Assembly (NCBI GenBank): GCA_914767715.1
Contig: OU612065.1
Coordinates: 33,850,001-33,914,000 of the forward strand
Length of the DNA: 64,000 bases
Direction: 5' to 3'
Origin: Membranipora membranacea
Lineage: Eukaryota > Bryozoa > Gymnolaemata > Cheilostomatida > Membraniporidae
Shown piece by piece: positions 16,525 to 28,455 of this stretch. The position numbers were made by a program, and so were the translations under genes. The notes below the pieces were generated by a model. The model ran no database searches. It was not told the origin of the DNA and saw only the letters and a list, made by a program, of their open reading frames with translations. Numbering within the stretch: position 1 is the stretch's first letter; each line of letters begins with the position of its first letter.

Positions 16525-19500
16525 TATCATATTTCAGGTTTTTAGCTGATCTGATGGACAATGCTGACCTGATCAGAAATGTGTCACTGTGTGGACATCT
16601 CCACCACGGAAAGGTGAGGACAACATTATCTTCCCCATGATGTCTTGCCAAAAAAATCTGTCAATATGTTTCTTTGTGTTGATTTTCGGTTATGAAATGC
16701 ATCACAATGGTGCTTCTAAATTGGCCTGGCACTGTTCCCTTGAATATCAGGCTGGCAAGCCAGACTAACAGTGTATGTATCTATCCTTGTTATCTGTATT
16801 ACAGACTATGTTTGTGGACGCTCTGATGGAGCAGACCCATTCTCAGTTCCGTAGTACAGACATGCTGACAGCTGACCTACGCTACACTGATACACTCTTC
16901 ACAGAGCAGGAGCGCGGAGTCAGCATCAAATCACAGCCAATCACTCTGGTACTCCCTGATGTGAAGGGCAAGTCCTTCCTGTGTAACATATTCGATACAC
17001 CCGGACATGTGAACTTCTCTGATGAGGTGACGGCAGCATTCAGAGTCAGCGATGGAGTTGTGATCTTCGTGGATGCTGCTGAAGGAGTAAGTTATAATGT
17101 TTGACTTGTCTTATATTGCTCCACACTTTTTATCTCAACATATTTGTCACAGCCGATACAAGTTTGAGTTTTCAGCATTCTTTAGCTTGTCTTGTCTTGT
17201 CTGCAATGGGGGATAACACAACATACATTCTTTAACTTGATGTTCTTTTTTGAGTGAAAATCACCCACAAGCGCGCCTGGATAAAGTTCTCCACGGGGTG
17301 ACTAAGCTGTTTTCTCAGCTGGAAAATTCAGTTGAGGGCTGCTAATATGTAGCGATCTCTCTATAAACTCTCAACCAATACTACCCCCCTCCCTCCACCA
17401 CTATGGTTTGACTACAGGTTATGATGAACACAGAGAGATTGATACAGCACGCCTTACATGAGAGACTGGCCATCACTATCTGCATTAATAAGATAGATCG
17501 TCTGATACTGGAGCTCAAACTTCCCCCTACTGATGCATACTACAAACTCAGACACATCATCGATGAGGTACGTATCGAGATTAGACAATAAGCTCACTTT
17601 GCTTAGATAAATTAGTATATATCCGTTGGTAATGGATGTCCATGATACTTAGAGATGGATCATAACCTGTATATAAAGCATTACACATTTAGGGCAGTAA
17701 GGGCTATGTCTTTTTTGCTGCAATCAACGACAAAAAGGAAAATATTATCCAGCTAGAGTTATGTTAATATTGATGGCAGCACCTTATTTTCCTTATTCTT
17801 ATTCTCTTTATGGAGAGAAAATGAAGAAGATTTAGATGATCAGACTCAATGTTCAGACGATCTAGTGGCACTATGTACACTTTGATAACAGAGTGCAGAA
17901 AAAAACTTCACCCAATTCAGATCCTTACACTTAGACATATCCCTGTATCTAGATCAAACTACAGCAACAGTTTTTTCAGTTCACTCAAGGAAATTATTAT
18001 TGTTTCAGATAAACGAGATAATAGCTAAGTACGGAGGTGATGAGTTTCAGGGTATGGTCTCTCCTCTGCTCGGTAATGTCTGCTTCGCCAGCTCTTACTA
18101 TAGGTTCTGCTTTACTCTGAGATCATTCGCTAACGTCTACTCTAAAACATACCGGGGTATCAACGATGTGGAGTTTGCTAGGAGACTGTGGGGAGATATG
18201 TACTTTAATAGCAAAACATAGGTTTAATAATTCTTTTTTAATGTATTTTCTCCTGGAATTTTAACGTTCATATTAAAAAGTAGGGTTGAAACATAAAAGT
18301 TCCAAATATTTTGACTGTTTACATTATGATGTAGGAGTCTGCTCATACCTGCCGCTCAGTGAAGAGTTAACCCTCAAAATTTGGCTGTTTGTTTAAGGTT
18401 TACTTTAGGATATTGAAAAGATGTTTTGGCTTTTCCATACTGTAATTCATGTGTAAACTTTAAAATTTCAGCCGCAAATTCTCAAAGAAGGCACCACAGC
18501 CCGGAGCAGCGAGAAGCTTTGTGGAGTTTATACTTGAGCCTCTGTACAAGGTCTTCGCCCAGGTATACATGAAGTACTCCTTGATCAAGTAGCGCTCTCC
18601 AGGATAAATTGTCTCCACTTGATGTTAAAAACTTAACATCAGACTAAATTAATTTTCGCTGATGATAAGTTTCACTACTTAGTTACAGTTTTGACTATAG
18701 TAGCAACACAGTGAGAACTTCTATGGAATGATTTTTTTGCCAATTTGAGTAGCTTTTCAAGAGTGTATCAACTTAGTCAGCCATTTATTTTATCCAACTT
18801 CAAGCAGCAATCATAAAGGCACATGTATTGACTTGGCTGCGTTTGCATTAACTATGTTATAAAAAAACAATAGTCTTTTGTGAGGCAATGGATACATGGA
18901 CTCCTTTCTCCCTGTATTCTGGTGCAGAACCAACTCACCAGCTCGTCAGTTCTCTCATTTAGTAATTGGTCCATGCACTTGCCTAATGCCATTTAGTAAG
19001 AGACATCCTTCTGTGTAGCCACTGCTTTAGCCTATATTTCCTGTGTAGCCGCTGCTTTAGCCTACATTCCCTGTGTATACAGATAGTAGGAGATGTAGAC
19101 GAATGCTTACCCATGGTGTGTGAGGAGTTAGGTATACATCTAACTAAAGATGAGAAGAAAATGAATATCAGACCACTACTAAGATTAGTTCTCTCCAGAT
19201 TCCTCGGTGAAGTCAGCGGTATGTATGATACTAGGATATAGATAGTAACACCTCCTTGTGCCATGATTCTTATTTTTTCTGTGATAGGAAAAGTTGGAGT
19301 TGTTTGCTTCCATATATTGTGTGATCATGTGGGATAAATGTGCTGAAGTAGCAAACTTCAGGTAATAAACACCTCCTGGGCAGTCTGTGCCTTAAAATAT
19401 GTGGAAACCTGACAGTTGACAGCGAATGAGTATGATTCTATACTTTGTACAGAATATTGTCAATCACTGGTCGAAAGGTAATCGAGATAAAAAAAAACAC

Positions 19501-19557
19501 CTGTTGTCCTTGAATCAATGTTGGATCTTTTTTTATAAAACTATGCTCTTATCATAG

Positions 19558-20320
19558 GAATGTTGAGATGGTAGTTACTATGCTCTAACACTGAATGTAC
19601 TGTTACAGGTTTTGTTGAGATGGTAGTTAATATGCTCTAACACTGAATGTACTGTTGCAGGTTTTGTTGAGATGGTAGTTAATATGCTCTAACACTGTAT
19701 GTCAGGGGTGCCCAACCTTTTCTCTCACATGAGCCATTTCAAAAATCAATTAAACCAAATGAGCTGACCACGTCGCGTGTAGACAACATGGAAACAGTCA
19801 GTGATATATATGTATCATATTCATTCATGTATAAGTGTTGGCAAAAATTCCAAGGGAATGTCATCGTGTGAGATTACGCGCGTAGCGCGAAAAAATTTTT
19901 GAGGCAATTTCTGGTCATATAAAGGCGCCCTGGAGTTTTCTAAGCATTTTAAGCATTTTGCAAATTTTTGTAAGCATTTTGGAAAATTTAGGTTGGCAAG
20001 TCTGCAAGAAGACAACTCTACACACATATTACAATGCAGGCACCCAGTACAATGAACTTGTATACACTATACATACATTTAGTGTACATTGTACATGCAT
20101 GAATTGAATGCATGAAATTCGCGCCAAAAAGCGCGTGAAATTTGCAAATATTAAAATGAGCCACCCAAAAAGCCAAAATGAGCCGAGGTGGCTCATGAGC
20201 CATAGGTTGGGCACCCCTGCTGTATGTACTGTTACAGGTTTTGTTGAGATGGTAGTTACTATGCTCTAACACTGAGTTGGCTGTTACAGGTTTTGTTGAG
20301 ATGGTAGTTACTATGATAAA
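19558..20320 (+). repeat. 52-bp tandem repeat duplicating the exon 10 splice acceptor
   Basis: The unit TTTTGTTGAGATGGTAGTTA, then ATGCTCTAACACTG, then TACTGTTACAGG is repeated so that acceptor-plus-exon-start copies begin at 19,609, 19,661, 20,238 and 20,290. A partial fifth lies at about 19,561. Only the last continues into EFTUD2 coding sequence (VVTMIKSP). The third unit was split by the hAT-type element at 19,703-20,219. Spacing between intact acceptors is exactly 52 bases. Confidence 0.9.
19703..20219 (+). mobile_element. hAT-type MITE, copy 1 (8-bp TSD CTGTATGT)
   Basis: The ends CAGGGGTGCCCAACCT and GGTTGGGCACCCCTG are terminal inverted repeats of hAT type. They are flanked by exact 8-bp duplications CTGTATGT at 19,695-19,702 and 20,220-20,227, the signature of hAT transposition. 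The 517-bp interior is non-coding, with inverted ATGAGCC/GGCTCAT motifs next to the ends. A shorter relative sits at 39,834 in the opposite orientation. Confidence 0.92.
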
Positions 20321-21509
20321 GTCGCCCTAGAGTTAACGGTAAGACTAAAGTAGAACACTTGTACACTGGACCTCAGGATACTGAAGTAGTGGAGGGTATG
20401 ATAGAGTGTGACTCTGAGGTAAGTTATCTGGGGGAGAGGCGCCCGTATCTTAAAGCAAAGTCCTCACTATGGCCAGTTCAATTCTTTGGTCCAATTAATC
20501 AGAGTCTGGAGGGCCTCAGACTAACTTCACTTGTGAATCAGTTCATTGTCATCTTCTGATCCTTGTTTTTACAGTACAGTATCAATTTGTGAGCTTTCTA
20601 TATTGATATATTGAATTATATCAAGGAGCAACAGCCCTGTTACTCCTTGGTTTATATATAACTATATCGACTCATTCTGTCCCATTCTCTCCCTGTTCTG
20701 TCTTATATGTCATTCATATCTCACATTTACTGTTGATTTTAGTCATCTCTCATGGTCCACACCACCAAGCTTTACCCGACAGACGATGCTACATCATTCC
20801 ATGTGTTCGGATGTATCATGTCAGGGACTTTGTATGCTGGGCAGGAGGTGAGAATTCTGGGAGAGAATTACTCGATGGCTGACGAGGAGGATTCAAGAAT
20901 CGGACAAGTCGGAAGACTTTGGGTCTCTGAGGCCAGGTATTAATTTGCAAACCCTAAAGGAGTAAAGACATTAATAGGAAGAAAAAATTTGCCATTGAAA
21001 GTAGACTTGAAATAGATGCTAGCTAACATTGACACACCCTCTTTACTTTATATAAACTACCCTCTTGATAGCTAACATTAAATCCCCTAACCAGCTATAT
21101 CAAACTCTTGCTAATATTTACTCCTCTAGAGTATGTCCAAACTTCTTTATCTGCAGCAGCCCCTATTATTTAAAGAAAATTTTGGTTTGGTAGTAGAGTT
21201 CTCACCAGTGTGTGGCCATCACTTCTCACTATTGCGTTGTGTGCCATTAAATTATTATTATTATTATATTATTATATTATATGTAAATATTGTTTGTTTT
21301 TTTTTACTTTATTATTCCAATATTGTACTCCTATTTTCATCAGTAATTCACTATTCTGAATTTTGTACTGATGCCAAATAATGCAATATGCAAAACAAGC
21401 TCCAATCATATTGGACAGACTGCGGAACCAGAATAGAATAATAGTGATTTTTCAATAAATTAAAACTATCGCTATAATATATTTGCGTATTTATTTTTCT
21501 TTTCAGAGT

Positions 21510-24080
21510 ATGGCTCGTAAGAACAAAGACCCACAAACAAAAGAGGTTACGACCTTTGGCTCAGCAACTGTAGCGTATGTCAATTTTGGTCTTCTTATCG
21601 GCGCCATCGGATCGGGGATTTATTTTACTGACAAAGAGAATCGTCAACAGAGTGCTTTGGATCAGGTGAGTTGTGTTATGAATCCTAAGTGCAATATTAT
21701 GAAAACATTTATGCAAAAAAAACTTTAGTATTTTATACTGTTCAACTTGCCAGGCATATATTGTTTTTTGAGGAATTCCATTCAGCAAACAGGCTCCAAA
21801 GATATTGAATATATGTTATGGTAGGTCACAGGCTGAATTGGGGTAATATACATTTAGAAGTTATTACATTCCAATGATCATGCATCTACCAAAATTGGAG
21901 GAAACAAAAGCCTAAAATTGATTTTAAGTTTTTCCTTATTACAGCATTACGTGAGAACTTATGGTCACCTAACACATCTAGATAAATTAAGAGATGAGTT
22001 TAACACCTCCGAACTTTCAGCAGCAGGATATGAGCCTCTCTGGGCTGATGATGACAACTTTATCAATGTATACAAGAGACAAGGTGAGAATTACCAAACT
22101 CTCACTTCATGACTTTTGACATTGTTACTTTCCAAAAACTGTTGCAAATATTATTGAGTAAATACATTCATGTGCAAACAATCATAGACAATTTCTAAAG
22201 TTGAATTGTGCAGAAGTGAGCAATTTAAGCTTTGTAAGAATCAATGCGAAATGGCGGTCTTTGGCTACTTTTTGTTTTCTCATTATAATGATTATGTTGT
22301 CGGAGGGATTATCAAGATATGTGCACTTGAATTTTGAAGACTCTCTTAGAGCAATAGGTGAAAGCTACTTCTTCTAGTTCTTTTGATAATCACACTCGGG
22401 GACATAATTATGTTTGTTCCTGATTCTTTTAAAGCTCGCCGCCAGAATTCTAGGCAAGGCAATCAACAACGCGCTGGAGGAAACAGGAGGAGACCCACAG
22501 CTAGCGTCGGCGGGAGGACCAGCTGTCGCTGCCCTACAGGTTCACGTGGACCACCTGGTGCTCCTGGTGAAAGAGGTGAGGATACTGTGAAGGTAACCTG
22601 TGCAGGATGTCGGGGTGGATGTACCCCCCTCCCCACTCACCCCCGCCAGTCTGCCCAGGATACCGTGAAGGTCTCTGTAATTACTATTTTTCTTTCTCAG
22701 GGGAAAACAACCTGCCTCTAAATAACTACTTGTTATTTGTATACTCTCAAGCCAATCTCTATAAATATGGAAACAAAAGCGGCTGGATGCTGTCTTCATC
22801 AAAGTTGTGTCGTGGTTCATGGTTTGTGGAATGAGAAATATTAGGTAACATGTATACAAATACCTTTTGTATACATAATGTCCCCCAATGTTTTGACAGC
22901 TTCATACAATGTAATGCTTACATACAGCACTGACTGCTTGTATGTATACATATCATAATCATAAGTTGAAAATGCATACAGGTTAAGTCTCTTGCCATAA
23001 AGTCCAGAAAATGGGAACATCAACATAATATGATATCACTGGACAACCCAACAGGTAATGGAACATTACCTGATCAAATACTTTTTACCAATTTAAGGGG
23101 ACACGATTATCGAGGGGCAGGTTGTTGGAATACCAGGAGTAAACGGTGTAAGAGGACAAACTGGAGAAAAAGGATTCAAAGGAGTCACTGGTAAGTTTGG
23201 GCCGGGGGCTGTCGGAGGGCGAGGGGGAAAGAGTCTGGGGGGCTCAGACTAGCTATAACCATCCTGTAGCTTGCAAAATTTCCGACCAAACAGTCTGTCA
23301 AAAACTGAACCCAGTAATCACTGTATCACCATAGATATAGTTGTCCATGAAGGCCAACATATATATGAAAACAAAGATTGAAATGGCAAGGAGATCTACA
23401 AAGCTCCAACTGAGCCTTGAGATCGTCATCAGAAAGAAAAATCCTAATTCAAGTCAGTTGATTTGCTCCGCACACTAGTAGTTTGAAAATCTGCGGCTTC
23501 AATGTTTACACCAAGGGTCACCAAGAGGTAACTTCCATAATTTTTCACCCCCTTTATTATTTATTGAATATCACAACAATTTCTTACAGGAGCTGCCGGA
23601 GCTAGAGGTGCTCAAGGTACCCGGGGAGTGCCCGGGAGAAATGGTATAAATGGTACTCCAGGGAGCAACGGACAACCAGGCACCCCAGGTTTGAATGGAG
23701 CACCAGGAACGATTGGAGCAGATGGTAATACAGGCTCTCCCGGTGTGCAAGGTGTTGCTGGACCTAATGGAACTCCAGGAGCGCCAGGAGCTCAAGGCAC
23801 AATTGGAGTGTTTGGAACCAATGGAAGCCCAGGCTTGCCTGGTACGCCAGGTGTCAATGGAATTCAAGGACCGCCAGGAGAACCAGGGACTGCAGGAGTA
23901 GCCGGAGTGCAAGGGCCCGCAGGTGTGTCCGGACCATTCGGAATACCTGGTCCAGACGGGGTACAAGGACTACCTGGAGCACCGGGTGCGGATGGAGAGG
24001 ATGGGACACCAGGTCCGAGAGGGCCAACTGGTGAGCCGGGCCGAGGTCCAATAGAGGCACTATTTGCCGAATTCGGTTGA
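21510..24080 (+). CDS. Membrane-anchored collagen-like protein
   Basis: Five exons join in phase: 21,510-21,665, 21,945-22,083, 22,435-22,575, 23,098-23,190 and 23,590-24,080 (stop), giving 339 residues. The ATG is three bases after a good acceptor (TTTTCTTTTCAG), so a non-coding 5' exon lies upstream. Residues 1-20 are polar. A hydrophobic segment ([18 protein letters not shown]) follows without a signal-peptide cleavage pattern, so a type II membrane protein is likely. Then come a short stalk, a basic stretch ([12 protein letters not shown]), CRCPTGSRG, and Gly-X-Y repeats to residue ~330, ending in [11 protein letters not shown]. The long last exon holds most of the triplets; collagen exons are more often short and multiples of nine bases. 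No C-terminal NC1/C1q domain is present, so it is shorter and simpler than fibrillar collagens. Transmembrane collagens act at the cell surface in adhesion or as scavenger receptors; the role here is unknown. AATAAA stands at 24,172. Confidence 0.85.
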
Positions 24081-24171
24081 TAATATTATGTTGACTATCC
24101 GCAATCACATGACTGTATATCAATATTATCATACATTATCAAACTATACATCAATACTATTGTTTGTAACA

Positions 24172-24177
24172 AATAAA
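24172..24177 (+). promoter_or_regulatory. Polyadenylation signal of the collagen-like gene
   Basis: AATAAA lies 92 bases after the stop codon at 24,080, followed by a T/G-rich stretch. Confidence 0.65.
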
Positions 24178-25356
24178 AATTTGTGATTAAGAAATAATTT
24201 TGCTTCTATGGGGGAATTGACTAATCGGTACTGTATGACTTGGCAAGCCCACGAGCAACAGATGAGAATCTCCTGTGAAAAATTGCCAAAATTACTCTAA
24301 TTTGCTAACTGTAGATTTAATAATATTTATATATATTTATATGATGCTAATCTAACTGATTGATATCAGATGTAATCACACTATGATTATCTTATACTGT
24401 CAAGTAATCTAAAGAGAATAATGTGGTAACACTTTTAGTCTGAAATGTATGATTTATGTATGACACCGCGATACCAAACATTTCAAAAATCCCTCCTCCA
24501 CCACAGAGGGTACAAACTTGTTCTAAGTTTTAGGTATGTGTTTATAAATAAAAATTTCCGACAATAGCAAGATGACACTACTGGCTATTATATGTATATC
24601 TATATGTTATATCTTCAAGTTTCAGACTTAGATTTCTAATTGATGACCTCTGAATCTCATAACTTGTAGGAATTTGCCAATTACACCTGCCAAGTGAACT
24701 TGTATAAGCCCTTCATAATCGACAATGACACCCCTGGACACCTGATAATTAATAAGGATAGGCATAAATGTTGTCAATGTATATTCATGACAACTATATA
24801 GATTTTTTGGGTTTTCCAAAAGTGACTTGCTGAAAATGTTGTGGGGCTATGGCCCCCATACATTGCCTATGAATACCCCTCCCCCACCCCCCTTAAGGCT
24901 GAATTACAGCCTGCTCTAAAAAAGGTATGCTGTTTATTATAATCAGAGCTCTCACAACCACTCGTGTTTAGGCCAAGTTACTCAGGCGATTTCAGAATAT
25001 GAGTTTGAAACTCTGATTTTGTTTCATATTAATTAATAATGAACTCCGTCAGTGTGGATTAGACGACAATAATAAACAAACCTTTTGCGTTGTAATACGT
25101 GATGATACACTGACACACTACCCAACTGGCTGTTTACAGTTGGATTCTCAATGATGACCTGCTTGTAAATCACAAACTGAACATTTCACCATTGAAGCCA
25201 ATGAAATTTATCTCCGGCTGTGCTGCAGACCTTGTTCGGGAGGCTTACAGTCACTGAACCCCAAACCCTCAGCTAATTATGCACAAAGCGCTTTGCACCT
25301 TTAAAATGCAACTACCAAACACAGTATAAGCAAAACTCAGAATTTGGATCCATCCA

Positions 25357-25580
25357 GGTGGTCTTTCAATTAGGATAAGCCATTGAATTCCATACCGAAT
25401 AGTACAATATTCGTTCGGATGAGCGCAGTATCATTATCGCTAACTTTGTGTTTCCTTCAACTTGCCCCAAATTGCTCTCTCATAATGTATATAGTTCCAT
25501 CAAAGAGTGAGCGATTTGTGAGTGAGACCCAAGCAGGACTCGCTCACAGATCAGATTGCAATTAATTGGTTGGTTGAGAG
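25357..25580 (+). mobile_element. MITE, GATCGCTC family (diverged copy)
   Basis: It shares the GGTCTTTCAATTA left end, the TATATAGTTCCATCA core, GAGTGAGCGATTTGTGAG and AGATCAGATTGCAATTAATTG with the copies at 1,977, 14,108 and 45,366. The right end is degenerate. Confidence 0.55.
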
Positions 25581-26262
25581 CACCCATTATAAGGTGCCGA
25601 TATAATGTGTTAATATATAGGAGTTGTCTGTACTTTTTATAATGCACTCTGATTGGATGATCTGTGCATACTGATTAGGCCTTTTAAAATAGTTTTAACA
25701 TAGTGCATGCAGGCATAGTTTGTAGTGGTTTGATGAATTGTCATTAATACCTGCCGTGTATGTAAGTGAATGAGGGAGAAAATGTATATTCTGCGCATGC
25801 CCAGTCAGATCATGAGAGTCAGTATGATTCAGACGACTGAAACAAGGGTTATAATATGACCCTTGACTGAAATTACAAAATAAAGTACACCTATGCTGTA
25901 GTATGTTGGATAGGCCCTGGGGGCCGATGTCAGGGAGACATGCCCCAATGCACCTATGAGAGTCGTGTGACAAAAGGCTTTTCGTTTGGTGAACAAAGGA
26001 GTACAATGGCAGGCAAAGTGTGCTTGTCTGAATGCATGTTGGATTCATGTGATTGCATGCTGGGGCGCGTGTATGCTAGGCTCAGCTCTCTACTTTTGCT
26101 ACACTTATTTGTGGGTATACACAATCCACCCGCTGCTACGATATGTAGGAACCACTGGTAAAGGGTATTTCACAACTGTACTTTATTTTGTAATGAAACC
26201 AGATAAGAAAGTTAAAACGAAGACTTCTTTGATTACCTTTGAAAGTTTGAAGACATTGATTC

Positions 26263-27537
26263 ATAGGTCTACTCCAAAACCTGGGTCTTTAGCAATGTTG
26301 TCTCTCCACTTGAGTTTTCGTTTTGAGGGTAATTCACGACCTAGAGTAGAAGACAAAAACTCAAGGGGGCAGTCATGTTTTACAAAAGATCCTCATAGTA
26401 GAGGGTTGTGTGCCAAGACAGTGGAGTGACATTTTAGGTATTTATTCTAATCCAACACCCCCAGATGTTGTGAGAAGTTTGTTAGCTACGGTGGGACATG
26501 TCCTAATAAAATTTGGTACTCATGCGGCATCTACAACACGAATGTCAATCCATTGAACTACCTCTCCCTCAGGAATAACAACAGGACGATATTGACCAAT
26601 CAGCAATCAGTATCGCTCAAGCTATGTCTGGGACATTTGTCTAAATAAAAATGGCCGCCAAGTGATGAATGATTATTGCGTCAGTGAAATAAAATTGCTA
26701 ATAAGCCCATGTTATTTACCAAAGAGTTCATAACTATAGTTGTATCTCAAGAAAACATATTACCCTAGCTTTCTATAGCTGCATCACATACCTGATAATA
26801 GTGTTATTGATGATGTGAATAGCAAAGCACAAGTATATTCTGTTGCTAATTTCTTTGCGTGATCAGAAAATATAGTTAGGGTGGTCTCTTGGGCCCCAAA
26901 TTATGTTCATTGGATAGAGCACATGTTGTAGGTAATCACATATGTTTCCCTTTTCCAAAACATTGTCCATGTGAAGGGGTAGCAAGCCTCAAAATCAAAA
27001 ATATGTCTTCAAAATACTTCACAAATGATACAATTTGTCAATTAATATCTTCAGTCATAGTGCACTTAGAGACATGTGGTTTTTTTTATCAGTTAAATAC
27101 ACATTTGATTAATGCCGGCCATGAGTCAAACACAGCTTACTTCCCCTCAATAATCCTAGAAACATGCTCTGCTCTGAATTGGTGGCAGTGAACCTTCTCA
27201 GCCAATGAAAGCCCTGATATTATTTGATGCAGTGAGTCTATTGTTTGTTCTCTATTATTGGTTCTCTATTGTTTGTTCACTATTGTTTAGCGGCATACAT
27301 ATGAATATTCCTATATAGACCATCACAATAAGCCTATATTATAAGGGACACGATATAGGCCAATTGTCTAGGACATCACACTAAGCCACACCCACAATTC
27401 CTATGTGTTGTTGTTCCTGAGGGAGAGGTAGTTCATTGGTCAATCCTAGTCCGATGATTGAGTCAATGCACAATGTAATAGGCCTTTTTTTGTAAAGGAT
27501 GATGCCAAAAAAGTCAACCCAGGTTTTGGAGTCCTAT
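26263..27537. mobile_element. Inverted-repeat element of about 1.27 kb
   Basis: The left end ATAGGTCTACTCCAAAACCTGGG-like sequence pairs with CCCAGGTTTTGGAGTCCTAT at the right. A second, inner pair (ACTACCTCTCCCTCAGGAA near 26,560 and TTCCTGAGGGAGAGGTAGT near 27,415) also matches. The tips are shared with the compact foldback at 27,980, so both probably belong to one family. No transposase is recognised. Confidence 0.55.
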
Positions 27538-27979
27538 GCATGTGGTGTTATTGTCGTCCTCCTTCAGGGGACAGAGTTGCACTACTATCCTCTGGTCATA
27601 GGGCTGCCGCAGTTCCTGATTTTGGGCTTGGGGACTGCGGCAGTCCTATGGTCTGACAACATCTCATGACTGTCTTCCTACGTCTTAAAACGTTACAAGA
27701 CTGCCTCACAACACATCTCATGAGTTTTCTTCTGATAAATATGAGACTGATGCTGAATACGTATGCAGAGGTTAACTCACATCTGGCATCAGAGTCTTGT
27801 TGTTATCGTCATATTTCTGATCATTAGATATCTCATCATAGAAAAGTCTTTCCTCATCTTGTAGGGCAATTCTGCGATTTTTCGTCTCCGCTGTATTGCC
27901 AATTACAAAATTAATGGTGTGGTATTGGATAGATTGAGTCTATGCATTAGGCCTCAAGTCAGTCTTTCAATATCCTGAG

Positions 27980-28124
27980 CACAGGTCTACTCCAAAACCT
28001 GAGATTTTGGCAATGTTTGACTGCCCCCCTTGAGTTTTTGTTGTTTCGTTGTTTGCAACAAAAACTCAAGGGGGGGGGGGCAGTCAAACATTGCCAAAAT
28101 CCCAGGTTTTGGAGTAGACCTGTG
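27980..28124. mobile_element. Foldback element, arms of about 65 nt
   Basis: The left arm begins CACAGGTCTACTCCAAAACC and the right arm ends GGTTTTGGAGTAGACCTGTG. The arms pair almost completely around a 12-base loop (TTTCGTTGTTTG). They include a C-run facing a G-run of unequal length. The 7-bp string TCCTGAG flanks both sides, a probable target-site duplication. Confidence 0.85.
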
Positions 28125-28455
28125 GTCCTGAGACTACCTCACAATGTCTTGAGACGTACCAAGGCTGTCAAAGTGTCTTTTCAGAACTGATTGTATCAAA
28201 TTGTAATGTCTGCAGACCAAGCTTACAGCTGCATCAGTAACACTAGCCCGTCCATCGAGGCGGCCAATAAACCCGATCATTCTCTGGTGGATCATCCAAG
28301 GCACTCAACATCCTTGTTGAGGGTGGGGTCCCACACTGGTTCGGCATACACCAATAATGGGCGGCATAGGTGCATAATTTAGAACTTGTTTGATAGACTT
28401 GAATGAACCCATTACCACTCAATTACCTGGGGGGGGGAAGGTATCAAGAGTTATA

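Larger units (their letters stand above)
15015..20936 (+). pseudogene. EFTUD2: EFTUD2/Snu114 (U5 snRNP GTPase), 5' half only, with frameshift and damaged donor
   Basis: Exons: 15,015-15,152, 15,386-15,493, 15,800-15,915, 16,538-16,613, 16,805-17,086, 17,418-17,567, 18,009-18,217, 18,472-18,562, 19,083-19,218, 20,290-20,418 and 20,743-20,936. They encode about 542 residues; human EFTUD2 has 972. EFTUD2 is the EF-2-like GTPase that remodels U5/U6 in the spliceosome. Visible hallmarks are an acidic N-terminus (MDADLYDEFGNYIGPDLDD), the G1 motif GHLHHGKT that is typical of this family in place of [26 protein letters not shown], and domain II up to GRLWVSEAR. Three defects: the exon 7 donor reads ATAGGT after 18,217 where GTAGGT is expected; one extra base in CCC at 20,325-20,327 breaks the frame within SPRVNGKTKVEH; and exons for domains III-V are absent before the next gene at 21,510. 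It may be a recent broken duplicate, or an assembly or base-calling artefact. The family assignment itself is secure. Confidence 0.85.

Noticed and set aside
23571-24132. Antisense frames across the collagen exon
   Set aside because: The Gly-X-Y periodicity of the + strand keeps several other frames open; they are shadows.
25986-26429. 147-codon open frame
   Set aside because: It runs into the inverted-repeat element at 26,263, has no domain and shows no splice or promoter context.
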